From Streptomyces dangxiongensis (GTDB lineage Bacteria; Actinomycetota; Actinomycetes; Streptomycetales; Streptomycetaceae), in NCBI RefSeq assembly GCF_003675325.1, contig NZ_CP033073.1:1736001-1800000 (forward strand): a stretch of 64,000 nucleotides of DNA, read 5' to 3'. Below, one piece after another: positions 25,994-34,353 of the stretch. The position numbers were made by a program, and so were the translations under genes. Numbering within the stretch: the stretch's first letter is position 1; every line of letters begins with the position of its first letter. The notes below the pieces were generated by a model that saw nothing but the letters and a program-made list of their open reading frames with translations, was not told the origin of the DNA and made no database searches.

Positions 25994-26665
25994 ATGGCTG
26001 CGGCTCAGGGACGACTGTCGGACGGCGCTGACGGAATGGACGACGCGGAGGACACCGCGCAGGGGCGGACGGGCAGCGGGCTGCCCCAGGCGTTCCGGGC
26101 CGCGGTCGACGCGCTGCGCACCGCGCGGGTACGGCCGCAGGTCGAGGTGGAGCCGACGCCCGCCCCGCAGCGGCTCGCCCCGCACGCGTACGCGCTGGAG
26201 GCCGTGGTGGCCGACGGCGAGCAGGAGCTGGCCGACGGCCGGCTGGTGCTGCCGCACGATCCGGCCGGGCACGAGGCCTGGCAGGGCACCTTCCGGCTGG
26301 TGACGCTGGTGCGCGCGGAGCTGGAGGCCGAGATGGCGGCCGATCCGCTGCTGCCCGAGGTGTGCTGGTCGTGGCTGACGGGGGCGCTCCAGGCGCGCGG
26401 GCTCGGGTACGGCGAGCCGAGCGGCACGATCACGCGGGCCGGTTCGCACTACTTCGGCGGGCTGGCCGAGCGGCCGGCCGCCTCGCAGATCGAGATCCGG
26501 GCGTCGTGGACGCCCCGTGAGGGCCGCGGCGGGGTGCCGGACACCGCCGCCCATCTGGCGGCCTGGTGCGATCTGCTGGCGCAGGTCGCGGGCCTGCCGC
26601 CGGCCGGTGCGGGCGACGCGTCGGTGGTGACGCTGCCGCAGCGCCGGGGGCCGCAGTCCCGGTGA
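25994..26665 (+). CDS. DUF3000 protein
   Basis: The product is 223 aa, with no signal or membrane segment. The DUF3000 domain spans most of it: LPQAFRAAVDALRTARVRP, then RLAPHAYALEAVVADGE, LVTLVRAELEAEMAADPLL, the conserved WSWLTGALQARG, and SHYFGGLAERPAASQIEIRA. ATG 25994 follows TACTCT by seven bases, so the message is probably leaderless. It lies between hemE (divergent) and whiI, its usual place in Streptomyces from memory. The function is unknown. Confidence 0.9.
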   Translation: MAAAQGRLSDGADGMDDAEDTAQGRTGSGLPQAFRAAVDALRTARVRPQVEVEPTPAPQRLAPHAYALEAVVADGEQELADGRLVLPHDPAGHEAWQGTFRLVTLVRAELEAEMAADPLLPEVCWSWLTGALQARGLGYGEPSGTITRAGSHYFGGLAERPAASQIEIRASWTPREGRGGVPDTAAHLAAWCDLLAQVAGLPPAGAGDASVVTLPQRRGPQSR

Positions 26666-26747
26666 CGTGACGCCGCCGTCCGGACCGCGTCACCCGTGTG
26701 GGCGTCCGATTGACCATGTCTTTGTCGATACGGCCACTTTCTGTACT

Positions 26748-26774
26748 CGAATCGCATCCGCTCGAACCGATTCG
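26748..26774. repeat. 7-bp inverted repeat in the whiI upstream region
   Basis: CGAATCG (26748-26754) and CGATTCG (26768-26774) are inverted repeats separated by 13 bp. They lie in an unusually AT-rich 200-bp stretch upstream of whiI, together with several GATC-containing half sites. This is a possible regulator site; the protein is not identifiable. Confidence 0.45.
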
Positions 26775-26841
26775 ATCTTCGGATGATCGATCGCGTGTCC
26801 GAATTGCACGGATTGTTACTCACTAGATCGTGATCATTCTC

Positions 26842-26869
26842 TAAAGGCGGACAGGTTTGCTGCCGAAGA
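26842..26869 (+). promoter_or_regulatory. candidate sigma-WhiG promoter of whiI
   Basis: TAAA (26842-26845), a 16-bp gap and GCCGAAGA (26862-26869) match the WhiG/FliA-type consensus TAAA-N15-GCCGATAA at all four -35 bases and six of eight -10 bases. The -10 ends 79 bp before the whiI start. whiI is known to depend on sigma-WhiG in S. coelicolor, so the site agrees with the biology. Confidence 0.7.
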
Positions 26870-26948
26870 CGACTGTGACCTTGAAAGCACGGTTCGTCCC
26901 CGGCTTCCTCCCCACAAGCCGGCCCCGTCCCCCCACCCAGGAGGCCTG

Positions 26949-27608
26949 GTGTCCGTTCTCCTCGAGCAACCCGCAAGCCTGGTCGCCTACCGCCCGAACA
27001 AGCCGACCGCCATGGTGGTCGTGGCCGACCCCCGCGTCCGCTCCACCGTCACCCGCCACCTGTGGGCGCTCGGTGTGCGCGACGTCATCGAAGCCTCGTC
27101 CATCGCGGAGGCTCGTCCCCGCATCGGCAACCCCCGCGACATCTGCGTCGCCGACGTCCACCTCCCCGACGGCTCCGGCCTCACCCTGCTGTCCGAGACC
27201 CGCGCCGCGGGCTGGCCCAACGGACTCGCGCTCTCCGCCGCCGACGACATCGGCGCCGTCCGCAACGCGCTGGCGGGCGGCGTCAAGGGTTACGTCGTCA
27301 CCGGCACCCGCACCAACATCGGACTCCCCTCCCGGCCCGGCGCAACTCCCCTCGGTGCCGCCGCCCGGATGCACCGCCGCCCCCCGGGTGCCCCGAGCCA
27401 CCCGGGCGGCTACCGGGAGCTGTCCGGACGGGAGGTCGAGGTGCTGAGGCTGGTCGCGGAGGGCCAGTCGAACAAGGCGATCGGCGTCTCCATGGGCCTG
27501 TCCGCCCTCACCGTCAAGAGCCACCTCGCCCGCATCGCCCGCAAGCTGGGCACCGGCGACCGGGCCGGCATGGTGGCCGTCGCCCTGCGCACCGGCATCA
27601 TCCACTGA
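26949..27608 (+). CDS. whiI: orphan response regulator WhiI, LuxR-type
   Basis: The 219-aa sporulation regulator has a receiver-like domain (residues 20-118) and a NarL/LuxR-type helix-turn-helix (155-219, with LSGREVEVLRLVAEGQSNKAI and LTVKSHLARIARKLG). The receiver pocket is degenerate: the acidic pair is reduced to Ala26-Asp27 in VVADPRV, and the conserved lysine after GY is replaced (GYVVTGT). Asp69 (VADVHLP) remains. This fits WhiI, which in S. coelicolor works by pairing with BldM rather than by normal phosphorylation. The GTG start has AGGAGG upstream. Its place between DUF3000 and RNase D is the whiI locus as I remember it. Confidence 0.87.
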   Translation: MSVLLEQPASLVAYRPNKPTAMVVVADPRVRSTVTRHLWALGVRDVIEASSIAEARPRIGNPRDICVADVHLPDGSGLTLLSETRAAGWPNGLALSAADDIGAVRNALAGGVKGYVVTGTRTNIGLPSRPGATPLGAAARMHRRPPGAPSHPGGYRELSGREVEVLRLVAEGQSNKAIGVSMGLSALTVKSHLARIARKLGTGDRAGMVAVALRTGIIH

Positions 27609-27753
27609 GCCCTCCGGATCCCCCCTCCGGAGGTTCCCCGTTCCCCCTGGCGAACCCCGTGCCGCCCCAGGGTGACTGGTTTACGCCCCTTCAGCGCCCG
27701 TCGGCGGAACGTTCCGTCGACGGGCGCCGTCCACACACGGATACCCTTGACAG

Positions 27754-29043
27754 GTGACCGACGCCCAAGACACCGCAGCAGACGGCTCCCTGCGCATCAC
27801 CGGAGGGACGCCTCCGGACGATGCCGGATCTTCTGTCACGGGGGCGCCGTCCCCACTGCTCGAACCCCGCGAGGGCATTCCGCCCGTGATCACCGACGAG
27901 GCAGCCCTCGCCGAGGTGACCGCCGCCTTCGCCGCCGGCTCCGGGCCGGTCGCCGTGGACGCCGAGCGCGCCTCCGGTTACCGCTACGGACAGCGCGCCT
28001 ACCTGGTGCAACTGCGCCGCGAGGGCGCCGGCAGCGCGCTGATCGACCCCGTCGCCTGCCCGGACCTGTCCGGCCTCGGCGAGGCCCTTTCCGGCGTCGA
28101 GTGGGTGCTGCACGCGGCCACCCAGGACCTGCCCTGCCTGCGCGAGATAGGCATGGTGCCGACCCGCCTGTTCGACACCGAGCTGGCCGGCCGGCTCGCC
28201 GGGTTCCCCCGGGTCGGCCTCGGCGCCATGGTGGAGGGCGTCCTCGGGTACGTGCTGGAGAAGGGCCACTCCGCCGTCGACTGGTCGACCCGGCCGCTGC
28301 CCGAGCCCTGGCTGCGCTACGCCGCGCTGGACGTGGAGCTGCTCGTCGACCTGCGGGACGCCCTGGAGAAGGAGCTGGACCGGCAGGGCAAGCTGGACTG
28401 GGCGCACCAGGAGTTCGACGCGATCGCCGCCGCGCCGCCGGCCGAGCCCCGCAAGGACCCCTGGCGCCGCACCTCCGGCATGCACAAGGTGCGCCGGCGC
28501 CGGCAGCTAGCCGTCGTACGGGAGCTGTGGGAGACCCGGGACCGGATCGCGCAGCGGCGCGACGTGTCCCCCGGCAAGGTGCTGAGCGACGCGGCCGTCG
28601 TGGAGGCCGCGCTCGCCCTGCCGGCCAACGTCCACGCGCTCGCCGCGCTGAACGGGTTCGGGCACCGGACGGGCCGCCGGCAGCTCGAGCAGTGGCAGGC
28701 GGCCGTGGACCGGGCCAAGGCGCTGCCGGAGAGCGCGCTGCCGCAGCCGGGCCAGCAGGTGACCGGTCCGCCGCCGCCCCGGGCGTGGGCCGACAAGGAC
28801 CCGGTCGCCGCGGCCCGGCTGTCCGCGGCGCGGGCGGCGGTGTCCGCGCTGGCCGAGCGGCTCACCATGCCGCAGGAGAACGTGATCTCCCCGGACACCG
28901 TGCGGCGGATCTGCTGGGAGCCGCCGCAGACCGTCGACGCCGGTTCCGTGGCGACCGCGCTGGCCGGGTACGGCGCACGGCCGTGGCAGGTCGAGCTGGT
29001 GACACCGGTACTGGTGGACGCGCTCACCGCCCAGGGCGCCTAG
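27754..29043 (+). CDS. rnd: ribonuclease D-like 3'-5' exonuclease
   Basis: The 429-aa cytoplasmic protein carries a DEDD-type exonuclease domain (residues about 45-220) and an HRDC domain (about 235-310). Metal-binding residues are in VAVDAERASGYRYGQ (Asp and Glu), LHAATQDLPCLRE (Asp) and RYAALDVELLVDLRDAL (Tyr and Asp). The HRDC part reads RRQLAVVRELWETRDRIAQ through VHALAALNGFG. It trims RNA 3' ends in relatives. Translation starts at GTG 27754, with TACCCT six bases upstream, and may be leaderless. Family assignment is firm; the RNA substrates are unknown. Confidence 0.92.
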   Translation: MTDAQDTAADGSLRITGGTPPDDAGSSVTGAPSPLLEPREGIPPVITDEAALAEVTAAFAAGSGPVAVDAERASGYRYGQRAYLVQLRREGAGSALIDPVACPDLSGLGEALSGVEWVLHAATQDLPCLREIGMVPTRLFDTELAGRLAGFPRVGLGAMVEGVLGYVLEKGHSAVDWSTRPLPEPWLRYAALDVELLVDLRDALEKELDRQGKLDWAHQEFDAIAAAPPAEPRKDPWRRTSGMHKVRRRRQLAVVRELWETRDRIAQRRDVSPGKVLSDAAVVEAALALPANVHALAALNGFGHRTGRRQLEQWQAAVDRAKALPESALPQPGQQVTGPPPPRAWADKDPVAAARLSAARAAVSALAERLTMPQENVISPDTVRRICWEPPQTVDAGSVATALAGYGARPWQVELVTPVLVDALTAQGA

Positions 29044-29428
29044 GAGCCGCGGGACCGGGCCGCCGTAGCCCCCCAGGCTCCGCGGCGGCACCGCCGAAGG
29101 CGCCCGTACCGGGGCCCGCGGCCACGCACGATGCGGGAAGGCCGGGCCGGACCCGCGCACGATGCGGGAAGGCCGGGCGCCCCCGCTCCTTCCGGCGTAC
29201 TCCGGCGCGTCGCTCTTCGCGAGACGCCGGTGCGAACGTCGAGATCGCGCCAAGATCCTGGGGCGGCGAGGTGGGCCCCGTGCGGCTGCCATGCCGGCCG
29301 GCGGTGTGACGTTCACCGCTTGGGCCGGCAGGACTGTGCAGCTACGTTACTCATAAGTAGCATGGGTTCTGAGCGCGCGCTCAGCGCATCGCAGCAGTGC
29401 CATCCCGCACCCTGGAGGAGAGCCAATC
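29044..29428. other. 385-bp intergenic region before fadA with direct repeats and a promoter/operator
   Basis: No gene is seen. Two copies of a 23-bp sequence beginning cgcacgatgcgggaagg lie at 29125-29147 and 29156-29178, with a 31-bp period. Further down are TACT-CATA-AGTA (29348-29359), a TAGCAT -10-like element at 29358-29363 and the palindrome at 29369-29384. The fadA promoter is probably at about 29335-29365. Confidence 0.5.
29369..29384. promoter_or_regulatory. perfect 16-bp palindrome, candidate operator of fadAB
   Basis: CTGAGCGCGCGCTCAG is its own reverse complement and fits the GAGCG-NN-CGCTC form common for TetR-family fatty-acid regulators in actinobacteria. It lies six bases downstream of the TAGCAT -10-like element and 44 bp before the fadA start, where a bound repressor would block transcription. 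Confidence 0.55.
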
Positions 29429-30646
29429 GTGCCTCGTACCGTCAGGGACGTCGTCTTCGTCGACGGCGTCCGCACCCCGTTCGGCAAGGCGGGCCCGAAG
29501 GGGATCTACCACGAGACCCGTGCCGACGACCTCGTCGTGAAGGCGATCCGGGAGCTGCTGCGCCGCAACCCCGGCCTGGACCCGCAGAAGATCGACGAGG
29601 TCGCCATCGCCGCGACCACGCAGATCGGTGACCAGGGCCTGACCCTCGGCCGCACCGCCGGCATCCTCGCGGGCCTGCCGCAGTCCGTCCCCGGTTACTC
29701 GATCGACCGCATGTGCGCCGGCGCCCTGACCGCCGTGACGACCACCGCCGGTTCGATCGCCTTCGGCGCCTACGACGCCGTCATCGCCGGTGGCGTCGAG
29801 CACATGGGCCGCCACCCGATGGGCGAGGGCGTGGACCCGAACCCGCGGTTCGTCTCCGAGAAGCTGGTCGACGAGTCCGCCCTGTTCATGGGCATGACCG
29901 CGGAGAACCTGCACGACCGCTACCCGCACATCACCAAGCTGCGTACCGACGAGTACGCGGTGCGCTCGCAGGAGAAGGCCGCCAAGGCGTACGCCAACGG
30001 CAAGATCCAGCAGGACCTGGTGCCGATCTCGGTGCGCCGGACCAACCCCGAGGGCGGCGAGACGGGCTGGGGCCTGGTCACCGCCGACGAGCCGATGCGC
30101 CCGGGCACCACGCTGGAGAACCTGGCGGGCCTGAAGACGCCGTTCCGTGTGCACGGCCGGGTCACCGCCGGCAACGCGGCCGGTCTGAACGACGGCGCCA
30201 CCGCGTCGATCATCGCGAGCGAGGACTTCGCCCGCGAGAACAACCTGCCGGTCCGGATGCGCCTCGTCTCCTACGCCTTCGCGGGCGTGGAGCCGGAGGT
30301 CATGGGCTACGGCCCGATCCCGGCCACGGAGAAGGCCCTCGCCAAGGCGGGCCTGTCCATCTCCGACATCGGCCTGTTCGAGATCAACGAGGCCTTCGCC
30401 ATCCAGGTCCTGGCCTTCCTCGACCACTACGGCATCGCGGACGACGACGAGCGCGTCAACCAGTACGGCGGCGCCATCGCCTACGGCCACCCGCTTGCCT
30501 CCTCCGGCGTCCGTCTGATGACGCAGCTGGCCCGCCAGTTCGAGGAGCAGCCGCACGTCCGCTACGGCCTGACCACCATGTGCGTCGGCTTCGGCATGGG
30601 CGCGACGGTCGTCTGGGAGAACCCGCACTTCGAGGGGGACAAGTGA
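29429..30646 (+). CDS. fadA: acetyl-CoA C-acyltransferase (thiolase)
   Basis: The 405-aa enzyme carries out the thiolytic step of fatty-acid beta-oxidation. The acylated nucleophile is Cys96 in IDRMCAGALTAV. The other thiolase motifs are intact: LFEINEAFAIQVLAFL, YGGAIAYGHPLASSGVRL with the active His, and the second Cys in TTMCVGFGMGATVVWE. GTG 29429 has GGAGGAG upstream. The stop overlaps the fadB GTG by four bases (GTGA), so the two are coupled and probably form the two-subunit trifunctional complex. Confidence 0.94.
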   Translation: MPRTVRDVVFVDGVRTPFGKAGPKGIYHETRADDLVVKAIRELLRRNPGLDPQKIDEVAIAATTQIGDQGLTLGRTAGILAGLPQSVPGYSIDRMCAGALTAVTTTAGSIAFGAYDAVIAGGVEHMGRHPMGEGVDPNPRFVSEKLVDESALFMGMTAENLHDRYPHITKLRTDEYAVRSQEKAAKAYANGKIQQDLVPISVRRTNPEGGETGWGLVTADEPMRPGTTLENLAGLKTPFRVHGRVTAGNAAGLNDGATASIIASEDFARENNLPVRMRLVSYAFAGVEPEVMGYGPIPATEKALAKAGLSISDIGLFEINEAFAIQVLAFLDHYGIADDDERVNQYGGAIAYGHPLASSGVRLMTQLARQFEEQPHVRYGLTTMCVGFGMGATVVWENPHFEGDK

Positions 30647-32772
30647 GCACCACCACCGAGCTTCTGAAGCAGGCTTCGGAGCTGTTTCCCGACGAGGTCG
30701 TCACCAGTGCGCACGTACGCCACTTCGACCTGCCGTTCGGCGCCGGCCGCTTCGCGCTGATCACGCTGGACAACGGCCTGGACCACACCAAGCCGACCAC
30801 CTTCGGGCCCGCCTCGCTCGCGAACCTCGACACCGCGATCGACCAGGTGGAGAAGGAGGCCGCCGACGGCGAGATCGTCGGTGCCGGCATCACCGGCAAG
30901 CCGTTCATCTTCGCGGTCGGCGCCGACCTCAAGGGCGTCGAGCTGCTGAAGGAGCACGAGCACGCGCTCGCCATCGGCAAGGGCGGCCACGAGGTCTTCA
31001 AGCGCCTGTCGAAGCTGGCCGTCCCGACGTTCGCCTACTACAACGGCGCGGCGATGGGCGGCGGCGTCGAGGTGGGCCTGCACTGCACCTACCGGACCGT
31101 CTCCAAGGCGATCCCGGCGTTCTCCCTGCCCGAGGTCTTCCTCGGCCTGGTCCCCGGCTGGGGCGGCTGCACGCTGCTGCCCAACCTGATCGGCGCCGAC
31201 AAGGCCGTCTCGGTCGTCATCGAGAACTCGCTGAACCAGAACAAGCAGCTCAAGGGCGCGCAGGTCTTCGAACTGGGCATCGCCGACGCCCTGTTCGAGG
31301 GCGCCGACTTCCTGGAGCAGTCGCTGCTGTGGACCGCCCAGGTCCTCAAGGGCGACCTCACGGTCGAGCGTCCGGCGATCGACCGCGGCGAGGCCTGGGA
31401 CCAGGCGGTCGCGCGCGGCCGGTTCATCGCCGACTCCAAGGTGCACGGCGCGGCCCCGGCCGCCTACCGCGCGCTGGACATCATCGCCGCCGCGAAGAAC
31501 GGCGACCTCCAGCAGGGCTACGACGCCGAGGACCAGGCCCTCGCCGACCTGATCATGGGCGGCGAACTGCGCTCCGGCATCTACGCGTTCAACCTCGTGC
31601 AGAAGCGCGGCAAGCGTCCCGCCGGCGCCCCGGACAAGAGCCTGGCCCGCCCGGTCACCAAGGTCGGTGTCGTCGGCGCCGGTCTGATGGCCTCCCAGCT
31701 CGCCCTGCTGTTCCTGCGCCGCCTGGAGGTGCCGGTCGTCCTGACCGACATCGACCAGGAGCGCGTCGACAAGGGTGTGGGCTACGTCCACGCCGAGATC
31801 GACAAGCTGCTCGGCAAGGGCCGCGTCAACCAGGACAAGGCCAACCGCCTCAAGGCCCTGGTCACCGGTGTGCTGGACAAGGCCGAGGGCTTCTCGGACG
31901 CGGACTTCGTCATCGAGGCCGTGTTCGAGGAGATCGGGGTCAAGCAGCAGGTGTTCGCGGAGGTCGAGGCGGTCGCCCCGGCGCACGCGATCCTGGCGAC
32001 GAACACCTCGTCCCTCTCGGTCACCGAGATGGCCTCGAAGCTGAAGAACCCCGAGCGGGTCGTGGGCTTCCACTTCTTCAACCCGGTCGCGATCCTCCCG
32101 CTGCTGGAGATCGTGCGCGGCGAGCAGACCGACGACGCCTCGCTGGCCACCGCCTTCGCGGTCGCCAAGAAGCTGAAGAAGACCGCGGTGCTGGTCAAGG
32201 ACGCCCCGGCGTTCGTCGTGAACCGCATCCTGACCCGCTTCATGGGCGAGATCCAGAACGTCATCGACGAGGGCACCCCGGTCGAGGTCGCCGAGAAGGC
32301 CGTCGAGCCGCTCGGTCTGCCGATGTCCCCGCTGGTGCTGCTGGAGCTGGTCGGCCCCGCCATCGGCCTGCACGTCTCGGAGACCCTCAACCGGGCCTTC
32401 CCCGACCGCTTCACCGTCTCCCCGAACCTGAAGGCGGTCGTCGAGGCCGGCAAGCGCGGCTTCTACGTCTACGACAGCGGCAAGCCGGAGCTGGACCCCG
32501 AGGTCGCCGCGCTGCTGAAGCAGGGTGACACCGTCCTCACCGAGGAGCAGGTGCGGGCCCGGGTGCTGGACGCGGTGGCGCAGGAGATCGGGCTCATGCT
32601 CGACGAGGGTGTCGTCGCCGAGGCCCAGGACATCGACCTGTGCCTGATCACCGGCGCCGGCTGGCCCTTCCACCTGGGCGGCATCACGCCGTACCTGGAC
32701 CGTGAGGGCGTCTCGGAGCGCGTGAACGGCAAGAAGTTCCTGGCGCCGGGCGTGGCGAGCGTGCCCGCGTAA
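30643..32772 (+). CDS. fadB: multifunctional fatty-acid oxidation protein (enoyl-CoA hydratase / 3-hydroxyacyl-CoA dehydrogenase)
   Basis: The protein is 709 aa. The N-terminal crotonase domain (residues about 15-300) contains the oxyanion segment GADLKGVELL, YNGAAMGGGVEVGLHC and the Glu-bearing FSLPEVFLGLVPGWGG. The NAD-binding part starts at about 340 with VGVVGAGLMASQLALLFL, where the third Gly of the usual GxGxMG loop is Ala. DFVIEAVFEEIGVKQQVF, ILATNTSSLSVTEMA and VVGFHFFNPVAILPLLEIV (the catalytic His in HFFNP) complete the dehydrogenase. It hydrates enoyl-CoA and oxidises the product for FadA. A strong terminator follows 16 bp after the stop. Confidence 0.94.
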   Translation: MSTTTELLKQASELFPDEVVTSAHVRHFDLPFGAGRFALITLDNGLDHTKPTTFGPASLANLDTAIDQVEKEAADGEIVGAGITGKPFIFAVGADLKGVELLKEHEHALAIGKGGHEVFKRLSKLAVPTFAYYNGAAMGGGVEVGLHCTYRTVSKAIPAFSLPEVFLGLVPGWGGCTLLPNLIGADKAVSVVIENSLNQNKQLKGAQVFELGIADALFEGADFLEQSLLWTAQVLKGDLTVERPAIDRGEAWDQAVARGRFIADSKVHGAAPAAYRALDIIAAAKNGDLQQGYDAEDQALADLIMGGELRSGIYAFNLVQKRGKRPAGAPDKSLARPVTKVGVVGAGLMASQLALLFLRRLEVPVVLTDIDQERVDKGVGYVHAEIDKLLGKGRVNQDKANRLKALVTGVLDKAEGFSDADFVIEAVFEEIGVKQQVFAEVEAVAPAHAILATNTSSLSVTEMASKLKNPERVVGFHFFNPVAILPLLEIVRGEQTDDASLATAFAVAKKLKKTAVLVKDAPAFVVNRILTRFMGEIQNVIDEGTPVEVAEKAVEPLGLPMSPLVLLELVGPAIGLHVSETLNRAFPDRFTVSPNLKAVVEAGKRGFYVYDSGKPELDPEVAALLKQGDTVLTEEQVRARVLDAVAQEIGLMLDEGVVAEAQDIDLCLITGAGWPFHLGGITPYLDREGVSERVNGKKFLAPGVASVPA

Positions 32773-32787
32773 CGCCTCCCCGGTCGG

Positions 32788-32836
32788 ACGCCGGGTGCCC
32801 GTGCTCCTGAACGGAGTGCGGGCACCCGGCGTTTTT
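32788..32836 (+). terminator. rho-independent terminator of fadAB
   Basis: The 14-bp stem acgccgggtgcccg (32788-32801) pairs perfectly with cgggcacccggcgt (32819-32832), and TTTTT follows at 32832-32836. It lies directly downstream of fadB and ends the operon before the opposing gene. Confidence 0.9.
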
Positions 32837-32871
32837 CCTGCCGTCCCCGCCCGGTGGCGCGCCGGACGGGC

Positions 32872-33888
32872 TCACGCCTCCTGCCACGCCTCCAGCGCCA
32901 GTCCCGGCTCGTCCTTGCGCCGGGTCAGCAGCAGCCGCCCGGTCGACGGGGACGACGTCGCCGCGACCACCCGGTCCTCCTCGTCCGTCGCGAGGCACAC
33001 CAGCGCGTCCAGCGGGAGCTGCGGGCCCGACTCGGTCCACCAGGCGCCCGCCGGCTCCACCTCGGTCGGGTACGCGGCGAAGGCGACGCGTCCGCTCGCC
33101 GACCGCTGGGCCAACAGGGTGCAGTCGTAGCCGTCCAGCGCGCAGCGGACCGCCGCGACCGGGCCGGGGCCGGCCGCCGGGAGCAGGGTGGCCGGCGCGT
33201 CGCCGGGGCGCCAGGCGCACAGGTCGCCGGAGGTGTCGGTGTAGAAGACGGTCGTCCGGTCGGGCGAGGTGGCGAGGGCGCGCAGGGTGCCCGGACGGAC
33301 CGGGGCCCTGAGGGTCTCCCGGAGCACCGGCTGGGCGCCCGGCTCCTCCTGGCGCCAGTACACCAGGCCCTGCGGTACCGCCGCGTACAGCTCGACCCTG
33401 CCGGACTCCCCCGTGACCGCGGCCGGCCCGTCCCTCACCTCGCCGCCCTTCAGGTCCCGCCAGGGCTCCCAGCCGCCCTTCTCCTTCTGCGCGAGCAGGC
33501 TCACCCCGCCGTCGCCGTCGGGCACGAAGAGATGGGCGCGGCCCTGGGCGTCGACGGCGACCGCGGGGGTGCCCGTCCGGTCGCCCTTCTTGTGCGGGTG
33601 GCCGACCGGGTTCCAGTCCAGGGCGGCGAGGTGCGGGCGGAAGTGCGTGGAGTGCACGAGCCCGGACTCGCCCTTGACGGTGGGCCGCCAGGAGACCAGA
33701 TGGGCGTATCCGTCGGCGCCCTGACCGACCGCCAGGACGGGGTGCAGCCGCTGGTCGCCGCCCACCCGGCGCGGGGCGGACCAGGGGCCGCCGGGGCCGC
33801 GCTCCGCCCGGCACAGGACGGCGTCGCCCGATAGCTGGTAGACACTGAGCCGGCCGTCTCGGCCGCGGAGGAGCCAGTCGCCGTTCAC
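32872..33888 (-). CDS. conserved protein, probably a beta-propeller
   Basis: The 338-aa protein has no signal or membrane segment. It contains six or seven short repeats in which an aliphatic stretch is followed by Gly-Asp/Arg, a basic or Trp residue and a turn (GDWLLRGRDGRLSVYQL, GYAHLVSWRPTVKGE, GRAHLFVPDGDGGVSLL, GRVELYAAVPQGLVYWR, DRTTVFYTDTSGDLCAWR), a pattern typical of beta-propellers. No catalytic motif is evident. GTG 33888 stands six bases after TAGAGT (leaderless pattern). The function is unknown. Confidence 0.78.
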   Translation of the reverse strand: MNGDWLLRGRDGRLSVYQLSGDAVLCRAERGPGGPWSAPRRVGGDQRLHPVLAVGQGADGYAHLVSWRPTVKGESGLVHSTHFRPHLAALDWNPVGHPHKKGDRTGTPAVAVDAQGRAHLFVPDGDGGVSLLAQKEKGGWEPWRDLKGGEVRDGPAAVTGESGRVELYAAVPQGLVYWRQEEPGAQPVLRETLRAPVRPGTLRALATSPDRTTVFYTDTSGDLCAWRPGDAPATLLPAAGPGPVAAVRCALDGYDCTLLAQRSASGRVAFAAYPTEVEPAGAWWTESGPQLPLDALVCLATDEEDRVVAATSSPSTGRLLLTRRKDEPGLALEAWQEA

Positions 33889-33960
33889 CGGTTCACTCTA
33901 AGCCGCTCGGCAGCGGCCCCGGGTCCCGGGCCCCGCCCGCCGCCGTGGCACCCTTGCCGC

Positions 33961-34353
33961 ATGACCGAGCCCCTGGACGCCCCGCCTCCCCCGGCCCCGC
34001 TGCTCGTGATCGTGGACGGCGCGAACGTCGTCGGTTCGCGGCCCGACGGCTGGTGGCGGGACCGTAAGGGGGCGGCCGAGCGGCTGCGGGACCGGCTGGC
34101 GGGCCAGGGCCTGCCCGGGCGGGCGGAACCGGTGGAGATCGTGCTCGTGGTCGAGGGCGCGGCCCGTGGTGTGGCATCGGTGCCGGGCGTACGGGTGGAG
34201 GCGGCGCCGGGCAGCGGTGACGACCGGATCGTGGAGCTGGCCGCCGAGAGCGCCGGCCGGGACCGCCTGGTGATCACCGCCGACCGGGAGCTGCGGCGCC
34301 GGGTGACCGGGCTGGGCGCGCAGGTGGCGGGCCCGCGTACGGTGCCGGGCTGA
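33961..34353 (+). CDS. NYN/PIN-like nuclease domain protein
   Basis: The product is 130 aa. It has the acidic PIN/NYN signature: LVIVDGANVVGSRPDGWW (first Asp near residue 19), GSGDDRIVELAAE and RDRLVITADRELRRRV (further acidic positions). NYN domains are metal-dependent RNases in relatives such as YacP/Rae1-type proteins. No other domain is present. Its 3' end overlaps the convergent glycosyltransferase gene by 80 bp; both have normal codon bias, so the overlap is probably real. Confidence 0.8.
   Translation: MTEPLDAPPPPAPLLVIVDGANVVGSRPDGWWRDRKGAAERLRDRLAGQGLPGRAEPVEIVLVVEGAARGVASVPGVRVEAAPGSGDDRIVELAAESAGRDRLVITADRELRRRVTGLGAQVAGPRTVPG

Noticed and set aside
29125..29178. 23-bp direct repeat considered as a CRISPR or attachment site
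   Set aside because: Only two copies with an 8-bp interval, no further repeats, no cas genes and no integrase nearby.
30562..32673. Minus-strand open frame of about 700 codons opposite fadB
   Set aside because: It mirrors fadB codon-for-codon, has a Val/Leu/Asp/Arg-rich composition typical of antisense frames in GC-rich DNA, and no domain or ribosome site. FadB on the other strand is certain.
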